Positions 1-11,618 of a stretch of DNA of 64,000 nt are shown piece by piece. Numbering within the stretch: position 1 is the stretch's first letter; each line of letters starts with the position of its first letter. The notes below the pieces were generated by a model. The model saw nothing but the letters and a program-made list of their open reading frames with translations, did no database searches and was not told where the DNA came from. The stretch covers positions 16,381,912 to 16,445,911 of the forward strand of contig OZ023188.1 of assembly GCA_963995505.1 (NCBI GenBank), written 5' to 3'. The DNA is from Hypericum androsaemum (lineage: Eukaryota > Streptophyta > Magnoliopsida > Malpighiales > Hypericaceae). Made by a program: the position numbers and the translations under genes.

Positions 1-1014
1 TAGTTAGTTTAATAAATTTATGATTATCAGATAGTTTCGAGAAAAATATATATTATCTATTGACAATTTTTTTGGTTAAATATCTATTGACAATTTGATA
101 GTGGTTAAATGGTCCTGTCAACTATAAAAGCATCTCTTTTCTTGGTCGTTAATAAAAGCTCTCATAATTCTCCATAATATCTGTACCTTTCACTCCCATT
201 TGGTTCGGTCCAATTTTTTGGACCCTTCCTCGTCTGCTTCTCTCTCTATATCCTTTCAATTAAATGTGACTTTTTGCGGCTCCTCTCTTCTTTTTGTTAC
301 TTCTTTCCAAAGTCATCGCAGGGGACCAAACCTAAGATTAAATTGGAATTATTTCACACTTGGGTCAGGTTATTTCAGAAAGTTTGTAGTATGTTGTATC
401 TGAATATATTTGGGGTCCAAGGACTGAGTGTAGAATCATATATTTGTAGTGTATTCGACATTACTCTTTAACCGGTACGATTTTTTCTATAGGATTTTAC
501 TGTACCAGAATTTTAACTGTAATTATGGGGTTTTAAAAAAATTGGACATAATCATATGTTTGTATATATATGTGTGTGTGACAGTGTTCGTAGAGATATT
601 AACTGTACCATTGTTTAATTATGTGAAAAGTGTTTAAATTTCTTTGACAATCTCAGTTCTTTTGGGATTTGGCTTTTTATAACTTTGAGGAATAAATGCA
701 ATTCGTATGCAGGCATTACTTTATACGGGCTCACCCTTTAGTAATGGTTGCTTTTATTTCGAATGGGAGTATTGGCGGGAACCTTTTGATGGAAAGTTTA
801 TATATTTCCTATTTACGTCCCTTTTTGTGCAAATATAGAGCAAAGCGTCACTGCTCTAAGCAATACACCAATTCTATTTCTTCGTTTCAACAAAGGAGCT
901 TTTCACATGCATTTTACAAGCGCGGTATGCATTTTATAAGTGCGATAGATCTCTAGTTTGACTCTTTAGTTAGATGGAGGAGTTTTATTACCACTGAGAA
1001 GTCATATCATAGTA
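1..1014. other. AT-rich intergenic DNA, no gene recognised
   Basis: Several short open frames occur, but none shows a recognisable domain, convincing splice sites or biased codon use. I see no structural RNA or clear repeat before the foldback element that starts at 1024. Confidence 0.5.
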
Positions 1015-1023
1015 AAAATTAAA

Positions 1024-1781
1024 GGGAAAAGTTCACTTTAGTACCATGTAGTATCGTCCAAAATTACTTTAGTACCCTGTGGTAAAAAACCGACCAATCG
1101 AGTCATACTTATTCCAATTAACATCAAAAAGGTCCTCGGGCAGCTGCCCGGAGCTGCCCGGACCCGCCCGAATGCTGCCCGGACTACGTGGCCAACCACG
1201 TCACCAAAACTTGATGACGTGGCGCCACGTGGACAACCATCTTCTTCTCTCTCTTCCTCTCCTCCTCCTCCGCCTCCTCCTCCTCCTCCACTTCGTCCTC
1301 CTCCTCCTCCTCCTCCTCTGCCTCGTCCTCCTCCTCCTCCCCTTCGTCGTCGTCCTCCTCCTCCTCCGCCTCCTCCTCCTCCACTTCGTCCTCCTCCTCC
1401 TCCTCTTCTCCTCCTCCTCCTCCTCCACTTCATCCTCCTCCTCCTCATCCTCCTCCTCCTCCTCTACTTCGTCCTCCTCCTCCTCCTCCTCCACTTCGTC
1501 CTCCTCCTCTGCCTCCTCCTCCACTTCGTCGTCCTCCTCCTCCTCCTCCACTTCGTTCTCCTCCTCCTCCTCCTCCACGTGGCGCCACATCATCAAGTTT
1601 TGGTGACGTGGCTGGCCACGTAGTCCGGGCAGCGTCCGGGCGGGTCCGGGCAGCTCCGGGCAGCTGCCCGAGGACCTTTTTGATGTTAATTGCAATAAGT
1701 ATGACTCGATTGGTCATTTTTACTACAGGGTACTAAAGTGATTTTGGGCGATACCACAGGGTACTAAAGTGGACTTTTTCC
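1024..1781. mobile_element. Mutator-type foldback element with triplet-repeat core
   Basis: A 758-bp element is bounded by a perfect 9-bp direct repeat AAAATTAAA (1015-1023 and 1782-1790), the duplication length typical of Mutator-like transposons. The ends are inverted repeats beginning GGGAAAAGTTCACTTTAGTA, and the arms of about 200 bp stay complementary inward through a GC-rich stretch of repeated CTGCCCGG and a CCACGTGG/GGCGCC palindrome. The centre is a pyrimidine-rich triplet tract. There is no transposase, so it is non-autonomous. A close relative lies at 61268-62007. The open frames across it are low-complexity artefacts. Confidence 0.85.
1239..1577. repeat. (TCC)n-type triplet tract in foldback core
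   Basis: About 340 bp of almost pure TCC/CTC triplets is interrupted at intervals by CACTTCGTCC or similar. The strand is nearly all pyrimidine, so it could form triplex (H-DNA) structures. It sits exactly between the two inverted arms of the surrounding element. Confidence 0.9.
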
Positions 1782-1790
1782 AAAATTAAA

Positions 1791-2542
1791 TGAGTTGGTC
1801 TAATAAATACATAAATAGATAGAAAAAAAATTAAACGCCGAGAAACATAGAGAGAACCCTCAAAATATCCATATAACATATACTTCGAAAAACCAAAGAG
1901 CACTTATAGACAAAAATCTACTTATCACAAAATATATACTTTGAAAATGAAATTGAAAGAGAGTAATGCGACGTTTGAGAAAAAAAGTCTTAATCTGATC
2001 CCATGAAGGCCATGTGCCTAGTGTTGGACAAAGGCTTCTCGGGGAGTCGCATTTGTTGCAATTAAGCCGAATGTGGTCCAAAAATGAGCCAATCCATATT
2101 CTGGCCATATATTATATTCTCTCCTATATAAAAATCAACACGAGCGAGCCACTATACTATTTGTTCAACCGATTAAAACACTACTTTATAATTTTCTGCA
2201 CTGGAAAGTTAGTTAAGTGCTAAAATAACTCACATTTCAGCAAGATTTGTTACTATTTTAATTCTGTGTGCAATTCGATTTTTCCTGTCCTGTTTAACTG
2301 TAAGACTGCAATGGTTTGTTTCAGTTTTATCCCACTCCATGATAAATTCGGTGGATGTTCTCTAGCAACTGGACCTGCATTTTGCAACGAAAAGCATTAA
2401 TTCTTGGAGGGTTAAAGTTCGTTGTTTCATATTTTCGCACAATACCATTTTGTGATTCTAAATTCAATTAACAAATATTTTAGCTGACCAACAAGTAAGC
2501 GACCCATATTTTTTCCTATCACCTTTGATTCGGTGGAAAATA
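1791..2542. other. AT-rich intergenic DNA, no gene recognised
   Basis: I see no coding signature, repeat array or RNA gene here. A short moderately GC-rich stretch near 1990-2060 has no match I recognise. Confidence 0.5.
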
Positions 2543-3030
2543 TGTTGTTTTGGTGTGATAAGCTCAAGCCGTATTTCAACGAGGTTGCGCCGTGGTCCCC
2601 GACCTCGTGCTTGGGCGACGAGTTTTGACCGAGTGGGTGCCTCGTGCTTCGGGACGTCTGGGTGATGAGCGCTTCATTCTTAGATTGCACGTCCGATAAG
2701 GCGCCTTTCGTTTGACAACCGAGTGGACGTCCGGATATACATTTTTCCTTGAAGCGGATGTTCGAGTGGACGCCTCATGCTTGGAATGGGATGTCCGGAC
2801 GAGCATCTTTCTTTCGAAGTCCGGGTAGGCACCTCGTTCTTGAAGACCGATTGGGCGCCTCCTCTATCAAGTCCGGATGGGCGCCTAGTCTTTAAGAATT
2901 TAAAGATAGGGCGCCTCGGTCCAAAGCCCGATAGGGCGCTTTAGATTTTCAAAGAGGTGGCCCGGATGAGTGCTTTAAGAATTAATTTGGACGATGACCG
3001 GCTCAAGATGAGATTTTACATAGAAGGTTC
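2543..3030. mobile_element. Left part of an older repeat split by the copia element
   Basis: This stretch is far richer in GC than its surroundings and carries degenerate tandem repeats, roughly every 40-50 bp, around the core GGATGGGCGCCT (best seen 2640-2945). It starts TGTTG, while the DNA on the far side of the copia insertion (9575-10117) ends CAACA. It may therefore be the left half of a solo LTR or similar element. No clear duplication flanks the outer ends, so the reconstruction is inference. Confidence 0.45.
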
Positions 3031-3985
3031 TATTGGAGAATTGGTTTTAACCAATGGAAGAGATTGGCCCAATATAATTGAGTGTATTGGGATTTGGGCC
3101 CGAGCTAATTAACTGGAGGTCACGCCAATTGGTTTTGAGTATTTATGAGATCAATACGAAGCCCGTTGATAGAGCTTCGTAACGATATATAACACTTGTG
3201 AAAAATTAATTCTTGGTGTGAATGAAAAAATAGGCTTAAAGGTGGTATGGCTACGAGTTACGGGTTTGTGAGTTTTGAGAGAATTGTTCTAGGTTCCAGG
3301 GCCTTATTCTTTTGGAACTGGGTCGGACCTGTTAAAGCGATTCTAGGCCCAAAACTCCGTTGGGCTTCCGTCTGGACAAGCCCGTGCTCTAGAAGCTTCT
3401 TCCCCTTCTAGATGTTATTTGAATTTAAATTTGAAATTTAAATTCATGAGTAAAAGCCTATTAATTTTGGAGTTTTTATGGCCTTTGTAACAACCCATTT
3501 ATTCACCTAATGAATGGGCTAGTTATGGTCATATTAATTTTAGATTTGAATGTTGGAGGCCAAGGTTGCCTATAAAAGGAGTCCTCCTCCTCCATTCCAA
3601 ATCACCCTCTTAGCTCACACTCTTTTTTGAGCTCTCTACTTCTCCCCCTTGCATAACATTTCTCATCATCATAAGTGTCGGAGTTCTAAGGCCACTAAAG
3701 GTTCGAAAGGTGTACGAAAGTACTTTCTTCCGTACGCGTGATTGGGCGTTGTACCTTGGGAACTCTCTTACCCACGGAGGCCTGAAGCATATAGGCGGGT
3801 AATAAGAGTTTAAAGGCACACGGCTTGCTGTGGACTCGTCCAGGATTTAATCCGAAATTCGTGATAGTCAAAGAGGAGGACTCAATCCAATGAACGCGAT
3901 CTCCAAGAAAGCAGTATTTCGATAATTTGCTCAAACTATCCAATAATAGCATGACAATAATAATAACTAAATCTATTTACCTACA
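3031..3985 (+). repeat. 5' LTR of the copia element
   Basis: This 955-bp repeat is homologous to 8570-9574 over its whole length. It starts TATTGG where the 3' copy has TGTTGG, and ends CCTACA where the 3' copy has CCAACA, so the canonical TG...CA ends are mutated. It contains CCTATAAAAGG (from about 3570), a likely TATA box. It lacks about 80 bp present in the 3' LTR around 9452-9532, where the sequence jumps between two CTATC motifs, and carries short extra stretches near 3432 and 3664. Confidence 0.88.
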
Positions 3986-5303
3986 ATCTTAAACTCTTAA
4001 TACTTATATATTATTATTGTAATGCTACGGGGCTCATATATAAACTTAAGCTGTTAGCGTAATTGTTTAACACGCGTCAAACTATTGTCGAGAAAATTAT
4101 ACTCACGCGGAGATCGATGATCCTTGAATTTAAACTGATCATTTTTGGTAATGGGTATATCGATATTATTAGAAGGTTATTAAAAAAATTGATGAGCATA
4201 ATTCATCCACTGGATTGATAATACCTGTCGTTGCATGTGTGACAATCAGAGATGTTTGCGCTTGACCTATAATACATAGCCCAATTTAATGATTAAACCT
4301 CGCAAGTCTGTCATCGGGAAGCTCCTACAATTTTGGAGATGGTAACCAACAGGCAGTTCAAATTTTAAAGAGTGATTTTTTATTATTTCATGGAGTTAGA
4401 GTTTTATAAACATGCATTTACTACCATGGATTAATTGGGAGATAAAGAATTCTTTGAGAAGGCATGACTATAAACGTTTAAACTTTAACTCGCCATATTC
4501 CACTATTTGCTTTGGAGACGTTATAATTGTGTCGAGAAATATACGGTAATTAATGTGTGCACTTATTTCTATTATTTAGAAGTGAATGCGTGCACATGTT
4601 TTCTTTGATAAGCAAAGTCGTTTTGAGTCTTTGGATGTGTACATATTTGAATACGTTTTAACTTAATGCACCATTCAATGTGCACCATTAACTCCATGTT
4701 CGACATCTTGGAAGGATATGTGGACTCTGGCTCATTTAAATAGATTAAAACACTGGTTGAGACTTCGTTGGGTTGGTCTTTGTAGATTCCTCCCGCTTTT
4801 TATATTTCTGGACTCTACATTAAATGTATGAAGTGGTCATTTGTAGTGCACCTATTTTTCCATATGAAATCTCTTAAGTGGTCATTTACCAATAGTAATG
4901 ATTGACGTTACGATTAATTTGGTGCATTCATTAGCCAACGGACCGAGTCCAAACTGAAACTGTTACTCAGTTGATGTGTGGGGGATTTGAAGTCCGAGGC
5001 GGGACTTGTATTTTATTAGGTTTGGGTCATGGGTATTAAATCTCCCGTATATGAATTTGAGAAATCAACCCATAAAATCTCAAATATAATTGAGTAGCAA
5101 CTCAAACTTTGGTAGAAACGTGGTTCCGGTTTTATAATAAGCACATAAGGAAAATTTTATATTCGGTGTAGATCAATTTCTGAAATTGATTCATTTGTGT
5201 TGAACTTTTAATTGTGGGTGTTGGGTTTTATTTGTGATGTTGGACCCAAATAATTAATTGCTATATATTTGTGATATATAAAGTATATATTCGTGATATA
5301 TGA
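3986..5303 (+). other. Copia leader region, non-coding
   Basis: About 1.3 kb between the 5' LTR and the first gag-like residues has no recognisable coding sequence. A polypurine-like GTGTGGGGGATTTGAAG at 4977-4993 resembles the tract before the 3' LTR and could mark a rearrangement or nested remnant, but nothing else supports this. Confidence 0.5.
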
Positions 5304-5764
5304 ATGGTTAAAATAAAAATCAATAGCAACGTGAACGCTGAGGTTCGGGTTGTGAGAGCTAGCGACGCTGAGGTCGTGATGCCGGTTCTAAGAAACCCAA
5401 TATCGTGTTCTCAATTTGAGAAGTCGGAGAAATTCAAGGATAGAAAAATTAAGAGGTGGCAACAAATAATAATGTTGTTCTTGACTACCTTGAACTTGAC
5501 CGCTATCTCAAAGAGAGTAAATCCGATGAGGTTGTTAGAGATCTTCATAAGATCATTATCTATGATGTCTTCCAAGTGGCAATGATGTTTGGAAAAAAAA
5601 ATGATGCCGCTGAGGGCAAGAACAAAATGCATGCTCATGCTAATGTCGAGGAGATAAGCTTGAGCTTTGACCTTGATGACATGAACCTCATGGTCTTGTA
5701 TCAAGGTAAATTTTGTTGGTGGGTAGACACTGGGACCACACGCCATATTTGTGCGAACAAATAG
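5304..5764 (+). pseudogene. Copia gag and protease remnant
   Basis: In one frame (5304-5585) there is a capsid-like stretch with KRWQQ followed by LTTLNL, typical of copia gag. It shifts to a second frame (5456-5764) that ends with WWVDTGTTRHIC, the aspartic protease active site (D-T-G). The zinc knuckle CX2CX4HX4C is not visible, so the region is both frameshifted and deleted. A stop follows directly at 5761. Confidence 0.75.
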
Positions 5765-6699
5765 ATGTTCAAGACCTATCAACTTGTGGATGATGAGAAT
5801 TGCTACACGCAAAACTCAGAAGTATCCAAGATTGAAGGCAAGAGATGGTTGTACTCAAAGTAACCTCGGACAAGAGCTGACTGATGTGTTACATGTGTCT
5901 GAGATTTGGAAGAATCCTATCTCTAGAGTTGTACTCAACAATAATAATTTTTTACTCTTTGAGGTTGGAAAAGTCATTATGTTGAACGACAGAATATTTA
6001 AAATGAGTGACATGACTTTAGTCTCTAAGGCAAAGTCTAATACTTAGATTGATGGAGGTGCGATCTAGGAGGTTAGCACTAGTACATTTGTAATGAATGT
6101 TGGAGAGAATGCAAATTTTGCACACTCTCGTGAGTCATTACAATTATGAAATGGTGAATTAGGTATGTGAACTATGTCTTTACGAAGACTTATGTCACTG
6201 AACCTATTCAACATCGATTATAAACAAGTGTGAGATTTGATCGATGATTGTACGAGATGTTGCTATGTCTACTTGATGAGAAGTAAAGACAAAGTAATAA
6301 ATTTGTTCATTCATTACAAGAATGAAGTTGAGAAGCAACTTGGAAAGAAGATCAAAAATCTTTCAAGTTGTGGGGGAAAGCCATGCTTTAGGCCAACTAT
6401 GTGTTCAATAAATTATAGCACAAAAGTTGGATAAAATTCCTTATGAATTGTGGAAAGGTCATGTACCTAGCTATAAATTCCTAAGAGTTTGGAGATGTCT
6501 TGCTAAGGATCTAATCCCACCTAAAAGGACAAGGATAGGATCCAAGATGATGGATTGTGTGTTTATCGGTTATGCACAAGACAGTGCTTCATACCGATTC
6601 CTGGTACACAAGTCAGATAACTCTAATATTCACGTAAATACTATCATTGAAGCTAGGGATGCTTCATTCTTCGAGGAAATCTTTCCTCACAAAGCTTGA
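5765..6699 (+). pseudogene. Copia integrase remnant
   Basis: Fragments in more than one frame resemble the integrase region. 6237-6365 reads IDDCTRCCYVYLMRSKDK followed by HYKNEVEKQLG, matching the catalytic core. 6427-6699 begins KIPYELWKGH and contains VFIGYA, the C-terminal part of copia integrases. The stretch between the two is much shorter than in intact elements, so part of the catalytic core is missing. The HHCC zinc domain is not recognisable. Confidence 0.75.
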
Positions 6700-6754
6700 A
6701 CTGGAGTTGACCGTCAAGTTGACCAAAGTGGGAGCAATGTGAGGGGAGAGGAAC

Positions 6755-7300
6755 CTCAAGATGAAGTTGAAGAACCTAGACGTAAAAATGGTATTCCTGA
6801 ACGGAGATTGGGAAGAGGAGATTTACATGGAACATCTTGAAGGGTTTGTGGTTCCAGATAAAGAACATAAGGTGTGTAAACTTGTAAAATTCTTGTATGA
6901 ATTAAAACAAGCACCTAAGCAATGGCACGAGAAATTTGATAGTGTAATACCTTCAAACAGGTTAAATCAATGTGATAAATGTGTCTACGTGAAAGAAGAT
7001 AATATAGACTATGTGATAGTATGTCTCTACGTAGACGACATATTGATTGTAGGTAATAATGATAACATCAATATTACCAAGAGAATATTATCGCAAAATT
7101 TTGACATGAAAGACTTGGAACAAGCTGATTTAATACTTGGGATAAAAATTACCAAGACTTCAGAAGGTTACGCACTTTTTCAAGGTCATTATGTCGAAAA
7201 GATACTTGACAAATTTGATAAGGATAGCAATGTAATTGCGAGAACTCCTATGGAAGTGGTGTCAAGTCTCTGCAAGAATCGCGGAGAAAGTGTGCGATAA
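6755..7300 (+). pseudogene. Copia reverse transcriptase remnant
   Basis: A largely open stretch encodes the palm of a copia reverse transcriptase: LDVKMVFLNGDWEEEIYM, then LVKFLYELKQAPKQWHEKFD, then the catalytic YVDDILIVGN. Residues before LDVKMVFLNG are missing compared with intact elements, implying a deletion after the integrase. The frame breaks with a TAA at 7298-7300. Confidence 0.85.
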
Positions 7301-7975
7301 CTAGATTATTCTAGAGTTATAGGCAGTCTAATGTACCTCATGGACTGTACTAGACCAGATATTATGAACTCGATAAATAGATTATCGAGATATACAAGTA
7401 ATCCCAATGATGAACATTGGAAAGCGATAGTTCGAGTCTTTAGATACCTAGGGTACATTGCTAACTATGGATTATACTATACGAGATATCCAGCAGTTTT
7501 GGAAGGGTATTCAGATGCGAACTGAATCTGGGACTCCAAGAATATAAAATCTACGAGCGGATACATATTTACAATTGGAGGAGCAGCGGTCTCATAGAGA
7601 TCATGCAAACAAACTTGCATTGCTAGATCAACTATGGAATCAGAGTTCATAGCATTGGATCTAGCAGCTGAAGAGGTAGATTGGCTCCAAAGTTTCTTGG
7701 AGGACATCCCGATGTGGTCAAAACCAGTACCTCCTATTAGCGTGTATTGTGATAGTCAGTCAGCTATTGGAAGAGCACAAAATAATGTGTATAATGGAAA
7801 GTCTAGACACATACGTTGTAGATATAAATATGTGAGAATGTTATTGAGAACGGGTGTGATGTCTTTAGACTATGTAAAGTCGAAAGAGAATATCATAGAT
7901 CCATTAACTAAAGGTCTAACGAGAGACCAAGTTGAGGTATCATCAAGAGGAATGGCATTAAAGCCCACGAAATAA
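7301..7975 (+). pseudogene. Copia RT C-terminus and RNase H remnant
   Basis: The frame continues after stops. 7331-7525 contains TRPDI...[18 protein letters not shown], a conserved copia motif, and ends at a stop just after YSDAN. 7634-7975 is the RNase H region with MESEFIALDLAAEEVDWL, YCDSQSAI and KSRHIR, ending at TAA. Several nonsense changes separate the pieces. The 590 bp that follow, to the 3' LTR, have no coding sequence I recognise. Confidence 0.85.
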
Positions 7976-8560
7976 CCTATACCCATGATGGCAACCCAAC
8001 CTGGATCGTAAATCCCGATCTGCAGTTTCAATGGGACAACCAAATTGTGAGGCTAGGGTCAAACAAAGCACTCGGAAAATTGAGTTTCCTACTATTCCTA
8101 TGATGAAAGAGTGATAGACCTGTCCATGTGAAGGTTAAGCTTTAAGCTTTTAATGATCCTTATACTTCGAGTATATATAGGTGGGGTATGGCAGGATACT
8201 CCTTATAAGAGATCACCTATATCGAATGTGAAAGGGTCGCTTCTATGAGATGAGTTAAGGGCTAAATCTCTAGAGCATTCGATGAAGTTTTCAAGGCAGT
8301 CCAAGGCCAAAATGGACAACAACAAAAGAACCGAGCAGTGGTTTGAGAAGGAGTTGTGTGAGTACCTTTGTCTTGGTATACATAAAATGCCGAACAGTTC
8401 ACGGCATCGCATCCACTGGTTGGCAAGTATATCCGAAGGTATTTTACTAAGGAAGGTTCAAGGCTTTCAACCACCTTTCCTGATGCAACAAATTCTCGCA
8501 GAACTCTAAGTTACATGTAGCATTGGTAGGCTCATATCATATAAGCTATTTTGCATTCAT

Positions 8561-8569
8561 GTGGGGGAT
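8561..8569 (+). promoter_or_regulatory. Polypurine tract of the copia element
   Basis: GTGGGGGAT lies immediately before the TGTTGG start of the 3' LTR, the position and sequence expected for the plus-strand primer of plant copia elements. Confidence 0.8.
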
Positions 8570-9574
8570 TGTTGGAGAATTGGTTTTAACCAATGGAAGA
8601 GATTGGCCCAATACAATTGAGTGTATTGGGATTTGGGCCCGAGCTAATTAATTGGAGGTCACGCCAATTGGTTTTGAGTATTTATGAGATCAATACGAAG
8701 CCTGTTGATAGAGCTTCGTAACGATATATAACATTTGTGAAAAATCAATTCTCGGTGTGAATAAAAAAATTAGCTTAAAGATAGTATGGCTACGAGTTAC
8801 GAGTTTGTGAGTTTTGAGGGAATTATTCCAGGTTCCAGGACCTTATTCTTTTGGAACTGGGCCGGACCTGTTGAAGCGATTCTAGGCCCAAAAATTCGTT
8901 GGGCTTCCGTCTGGACAAGCCCGTGCTCTAGAAGCTTCTTCCCCTTCTAGATGACATTTGAATTTAAATTCATGAGTAAAAGTCTATTAATTTTGGAGTT
9001 TTTATGGCCTTTGTAACAACCCATTTATTCACCTAATGAATGAGCTAGTTATGGTCATATTAATTTTGGATTTGAATGTTGGAGGCCAAGGTTGCCTATA
9101 AAAGGAGTCCTCCTCCTCCATTCCAAATCACCCCCTTAGCTCACACTCTTTTTTGAGCTCTCTACTTCTCCCCCTTGCATAACATTTCGGAGTTCTAAGG
9201 CCACTAAAGGTTCGAAAGGTGTACGAAAATACTTTCTTTCGTACACGTGATTGGGCGTTGTACCTTGGGAACTCTCTTACCCACGAAGACCTGAAGCATA
9301 TAGGCGGGTAATAAGAGTTTAAGGGCACACGACTTATTGTGGCCTCGTCCAGGATTTAATTCAAAATTCATGATAGTTAAAGAGGAGGACTCAATCCAAT
9401 GAACGCGATCTCCAAGAAGGCAGTATTTCGATAGTTTGCTCAAACTATCATTGTGAGTATCTCTACTATTTAAATATTGCCAATTACCTTTTTGATATGC
9501 TAATTGTTTATATGAACATATAATCTATCCAATTATAGCATGACAATAATAATAACTAAATCTATTTACCAACA
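8570..9574 (+). repeat. 3' LTR of the copia element
   Basis: This 1005-bp repeat starts TGTTGG and ends CCAACA, a perfect 6-bp terminal inverted repeat. It contains CCTATAAAAGG (from about 9096), a probable TATA box. It aligns to 3031-3985 with many substitutions and several indels, so the insertion is not recent. Confidence 0.92.
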
Positions 9575-10117
9575 GGTTGGTGAAGGTTGAGATGGCTTAT
9601 ATATTCTAAGTTAAGCCAGGATTCCCGAGATTCTGGCAAGACTTGGTTGGCACGACCAGGATAGTCCTATGAGAGGACGAGATCTGCTCATTTGGGGAAG
9701 GCGGCTTGGAGTTTCCTATTCTGAGCCGGGTTGATTTGGAAGTAATATATTCGTTCAGGACAGATTTTCCTAGTGCGGAAGGACAGTTTAGCTAATTCAT
9801 ATTCCATGCCGGGTGAATGGAGGCGGCCTAATAGGGATTTCTCTTAACTTGAAGGCCAAGGCTAGGTCAAGGCGTCTACTATATAAGGAGGATTCGGGCG
9901 ACGGAGAAGGAGATCACCAACACAACACAACAACTTATATCTTTACTTTTTATCGTAGCTTAGCTCGTAGCCCGTAGTTCTTTTTTCTCCCTCTCTCTTA
10001 GATTGAACGTCTAAGGTTCACTCTTTTTTCACCCTCTCCGTTAGGCCAACTTTGGAATGACCACTTCGAATCTATCTCGGGTTACTTGACGTTCTTGTAC
10101 TCCTTTTTTCCGCAACA
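9575..10117. mobile_element. Right part of the older repeat flanking copia
   Basis: A moderately GC-rich stretch contains CTATATAAGGAGG (about 9879) followed by a CAACACAACACAACAAC leader and a T-rich tail ending CCGCAACA. This looks like the promoter and R/U5 part of an LTR. Its junction with the copia 3' LTR carries the presumed duplicated GGTT. It pairs with 2543-3030 to give about 1.03 kb if the copia element is removed. No coding sequence. Confidence 0.45.
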
Positions 10118-11087
10118 CTTATAAATTTTTTTGTCATGTTTCCTAACCTTCAAGTTGAGTGAGCATGGATAATTTTAGCTCCGTTTGCACGGAGACCATT
10201 TTTGGATTTAAAAAAAAGTAAAATATTTTGACATATTCTAAAATTGTTTATCTGGAAACTAAAATCTGAGGAGATAGTTTATAATGTTTGTTTAAAAATT
10301 TACAATTCCTATTATTTTTTCGTTACGTGCTGGGCATTTTTTGGGATTTTCAGGTGTTTTTTCTCTTTTCAAAATGTCCATCTTCCGTTGCGCGGAGGAA
10401 TCGACCAAATGTCACCGGAAAACCCGAAAAGACAAATAGTAGCTATTGCCCTGCTTAGAAAATCCAGAAACATGGACCTGTAAGTTCTGACCAAATTCCG
10501 GCTAGCTAGTCCTTCAAAAAAAAAATTCGACTAGCCTGCGAGAATCAAAATGTACGTTGAAATAAAATAATTCAGTTCAAAGTTGTATATTTTAAGTTTA
10601 GATATTATGTTTTTATTGAATCTTATTTAAGGGATAATTTTTAATGAGATTTTTCATATAAATTTTTTTCTAAGTAAATCAAATTACCATTCAACTTTGA
10701 TCAATGAACATTGGTTCGAGGTTGTTTCTTTTCCCCGAGAAGCCGATCGTTTTGCAGGTCAACACTTCTATTTCTGTCCTCTCTCTGACTCCCGACCCTT
10801 CCTTTCTTCGTTTTGTATCCTTCCCTAACATGCCAGGTTCTGGACAATCGTTGTAACCTTGGAAGAAAACAAAATTTACCCTATAGTTTAGTACTACTTA
10901 TTTCCAGTGGACATAACCTACCCAATAATAACCTTATAATAGTCCCGGCTCGTATATGCATTAATATTAATATCAACAAACGTTAAGTCTTATGAATAAA
11001 CAAATATATTAATATTACTTCATCAAGTCGAATAAAAATAATTCGCATGTCAACAAACCTGGAGGGTACTGCAACCATATCATGTCA
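10118..11087. other. AT-rich intergenic DNA, no gene recognised
   Basis: No open frame here has a recognisable domain, and I see no repeat structure apart from homopolymer runs. Confidence 0.5.
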
Positions 11088-11095
11088 TAATCGAT

Positions 11096-11610
11096 TAGAG
11101 ATGGCAATGGGCAGCATCTGGATAGGATTCATAGGACCCAGATCTTTACCCTTATCCTCTTTAAAAATAAGAATTCGGGCCGGATCTGGGTCCCCAAAAA
11201 ATGGACACGATCAGGGCGACTCGTGGGTCCGTAATTTTTTAAAAATTAAATTATCTTTTGATAATTTTCAAATAGTAATAAGATATTTTCATTCATTAAA
11301 GAAATCTATACAAAGAAACCAGACAAACAAATTCAAAAAAAATTAAAATCGAGTAAGTTAAAATTGAGAATTTGATATTATGTATAATAATTAATATACA
11401 TATATATATATATTATTTTAATATTAATTTAAAAAATTCGGGTAGAATGAGGGTAGGATCCTATAGATCCATATTCATGTCCTTATTCTTTTAAAATATC
11501 AAGATCTGGACAGGATCAAGGTCTAGATCCGATTAAAGTCAACAGATCTTAAACTTTTCGAGTCTAGATCAAGATAGACCCTCAGAGTAAGGATTTAGTT
11601 TCCATCCCTG
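11096..11610. mobile_element. hAT-like MITE, copy A
   Basis: A 515-bp element is flanked by a perfect 8-bp duplication TAATCGAT (11088-11095 and 11611-11618), the size typical of hAT transposons. Its ends are TAGAGATGGCAATGGGCAGC and, inverted, CAGGGATGGAAAC. The subterminal DNA is rich in GATCCGG/CCGGATC-like motifs and the middle is AT-rich. It is homologous to 22448-23004. No transposase. Confidence 0.88.
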
Positions 11611-11618
11611 TAATCGAT

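Larger units (their letters stand above)
3031..9574 (+). mobile_element. Degenerate Ty1/copia LTR retrotransposon
   Basis: A 6.5-kb element is flanked by two long terminal repeats (3031-3985 and 8570-9574). Between them, in order, lie remnants of gag, protease (DTG), integrase, reverse transcriptase (YVDD) and RNase H. The order integrase before reverse transcriptase places it in Ty1/copia. A polypurine tract GTGGGGGAT abuts the 3' LTR. I see no primer-binding site matching initiator tRNA-Met just after the 5' LTR. Flanks are GGTTC (3026-3030) and GGTTG (9575-9579), a plausible 5-bp duplication with one change. Stops, frameshifts and internal deletions make it non-coding. Confidence 0.9.

Noticed and set aside
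1038..1717. Long open frames on both strands rich in Arg, Glu, Gly, Ser, Leu or Pro
   Set aside because: They are products of the triplet-repeat core of the foldback element; all frames stay open because TCC/GGA triplets rarely give stops.
5411..5812. Minus-strand 133-codon frame
   Set aside because: Antisense to the copia gag/protease remnant, with no independent resemblance.
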